Shown here: one piece after another, positions 12,715 through 13,654 of the stretch
How the letters are laid out: the number at the start of each line of letters is the position of its first letter
Position numbering within the stretch: the first letter of the stretch is position 1
Assembly (NCBI GenBank): GCA_963610045.1
Contig: CAVDMS010000043.1
Location: forward strand, 1 to 13,654
Length of the DNA stretch: 13,654 bases
Direction: 5' to 3'
DNA from: F23-B02 sp963610045
Lineage (GTDB): Bacteria > Bacillota > Clostridia > Oscillospirales > Oscillospiraceae
Translations under genes and position numbers: made by a program
Notes under the pieces: model-generated
Databases searched by the model: none
Seen by the model: the letters and a program-made list of their open reading frames with translations, nothing else
What the model was told of the DNA's origin: nothing

Positions 12715-13650
12715 TTACATCTCTCCGTTTCTCTGCCTGTCGCACTCCGATTCAAGCTCGCGCCATATCGGATATTCGGCGCCGTTTTCGTCAAAGAATT
12801 GCTTTATATCCCGGTTAAGCGCACTCATCTCATCCACAGCGTTCATGGCATGATCGGATACGCATATTTTCCCGAGACTTGTTGCACAGATAAGCTTGAA
12901 AAAGCGCAGACAGGTCTTTCTGTAGGCCGCATTCTCAAAATCCTCGTCCGACTTCGGAAGGATCTCATGTCCTGCGTTTCGTATAGCGCGATAGCCCTCA
13001 ATATTTGCGTCAATAAGCTTATTCAAATAGGCGGTGTTGCCCTTCAGCTTTTTCAGATCACCGTCTGTTTTGTAGCAGGCAAAGACTGCCGGCAACACAA
13101 ATGCAGCATGGCAGAGAAGATAGTCGCCAATGTTCGGCTCGTAGGTGACCTTATATTTCGTATTTTCAAAGATCCGCCCGACAAGCTCCTCGCTTGACGG
13201 TGCGCCCGAAAGCGTACCTACGGTGATCTTTTTAAGGTCAACGGATTCAACATGATCGCTTTCCCGATGCCCCGCCGCGTTTGTAAATGCAAACATCACA
13301 TTTTTCTCCGGCAGCGTGGCGGCAAGCGCTTTTGCGCGAACATTGTTTCCGACAAACACAATATTTTTCGTTACGTTTTTCCTCAGGTCATTTGCAACCG
13401 AGTCGAGCTGCGTATAGCGCACGACGACAAAAATCACGTCATATGCGTCATCCGGCGCAAGACCGGTCGCCACCTGAATACGGCTTACCGACATACGGGG
13501 CGAAAATTTGTCCTTGATCCGCAACCCGTTCTCTCTTATTTCTTCTGCCCACTTTCCGCGCGCCAGCAGTGTTACATCCTTGCCTGCGCGAAGCATATTT
13601 CTTGCAAGATTGCAGCCAAGCACACCTGCTCCGTAAACCAACACTTTCAT
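12715..13650 (-). CDS. Ketopantoate reductase-like Rossmann protein (PanE N-terminal domain)
   Basis: A 311-aa protein with an N-terminal NAD(P)-binding Rossmann fold (GAGVLGCNLARNML, GxGxxG at residues 7-12; LLARG at 28-32; VVRYTQLD at 76-83; VGNN at 100-103). The fold resembles 2-dehydropantoate 2-reductase. The catalytic Kx3N of PanE (Lys176/Asn180 in E. coli) appears to read Y177-LLC-H181 here (DYLLCHAAFVLP), so it is probably not a true pantoate-pathway enzyme. The C-terminal helical domain is also divergent. The ATG at 13650 is four bases from the window edge, so its ribosome binding site and promoter are not visible and an upstream operon member is possible. The stop codon sits 1 nt before the ATC-hydrolase-like gene. 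Confidence 0.83.
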   Translation of the reverse strand: MKVLVYGAGVLGCNLARNMLRAGKDVTLLARGKWAEEIRENGLRIKDKFSPRMSVSRIQVATGLAPDDAYDVIFVVVRYTQLDSVANDLRKNVTKNIVFVGNNVRAKALAATLPEKNVMFAFTNAAGHRESDHVESVDLKKITVGTLSGAPSSEELVGRIFENTKYKVTYEPNIGDYLLCHAAFVLPAVFACYKTDGDLKKLKGNTAYLNKLIDANIEGYRAIRNAGHEILPKSDEDFENAAYRKTCLRFFKLICATSLGKICVSDHAMNAVDEMSALNRDIKQFFDENGAEYPIWRELESECDRQRNGEM

Positions 13651-13654
13651 GAGC

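Noticed and set aside
12084..13197. Plus-strand open frames of 244 and 168 codons
   Set aside because: Shadows of the ATC-hydrolase-like and PanE-like genes, which have consistent starts, ribosome binding sites and coupled junctions on the minus strand.
1..13654. CRISPR arrays, insertion sequences, tandem repeats
   Set aside because: No spaced direct repeats, transposase-like frames or terminal inverted repeats were seen.

Overview
The window reads as a chromosomal segment of an anaerobic, low-to-mid GC Firmicute, most likely a Clostridia member of the Ruminococcus/Oscillospiraceae kind. The reasons are a T-box leader on valS, strong Shine-Dalgarno sites (AGGAGG type), textbook sigma-A promoters (TTGACT-17-TATAAT and similar), a DegV-family protein, and a short thioredoxin reductase that lacks the NADPH-binding motifs, as in ferredoxin-linked clostridial enzymes. 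The genus is inference.

Left block (1-8410), housekeeping in character. On the minus strand: valS (partial, C-terminal part outside the window) with its own promoter and a Val T-box riboswitch; a DegV-family lipid-binding protein; and a trxB-like/trxA pair 15 nt apart. Divergent from the reductase is glnS (+). glnS converges on a three-gene minus-strand membrane-protein operon (DUF554, then EamA transporter, then DUF1624 acyltransferase-like) across a perfect 13-bp bidirectional terminator. The DUF554 operon starts from a promoter back-to-back with that of a tRNA-Leu(UAG) gene, with a 14-bp palindrome between them.

Right block (8500-11250), accessory in character and with different arginine codon use. 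A minus-strand HxlR/DUF24 regulator is divergent from a plus-strand operon encoding a PNPOx-type split-barrel flavoprotein, a zinc-type macrodomain ADP-ribosyl hydrolase, and a class M sirtuin (SirTM). A perfect 16-bp palindrome inside a 32-bp dyad sits between the divergent genes and is the likely HxlR operator. The neighbouring lipoylation partners known from staphylococcal and streptococcal SirTM operons (GcvH-L, LplA2) are not in this window. A regulated, reversible ADP-ribosylation cassette responding to redox or electrophile stress is the most interesting system here.

Far right (11386-13650), minus strand: a tightly coupled operon of a ketopantoate-reductase-like Rossmann protein with altered catalytic positions, an L-2-amino-thiazoline-4-carboxylate hydrolase-family protein, and a DUF6796-like membrane protein (1-nt gap, then a 4-nt ATGA overlap). 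Its function is unknown. It converges on the sirtuin operon at a shared 12-bp hairpin terminator.
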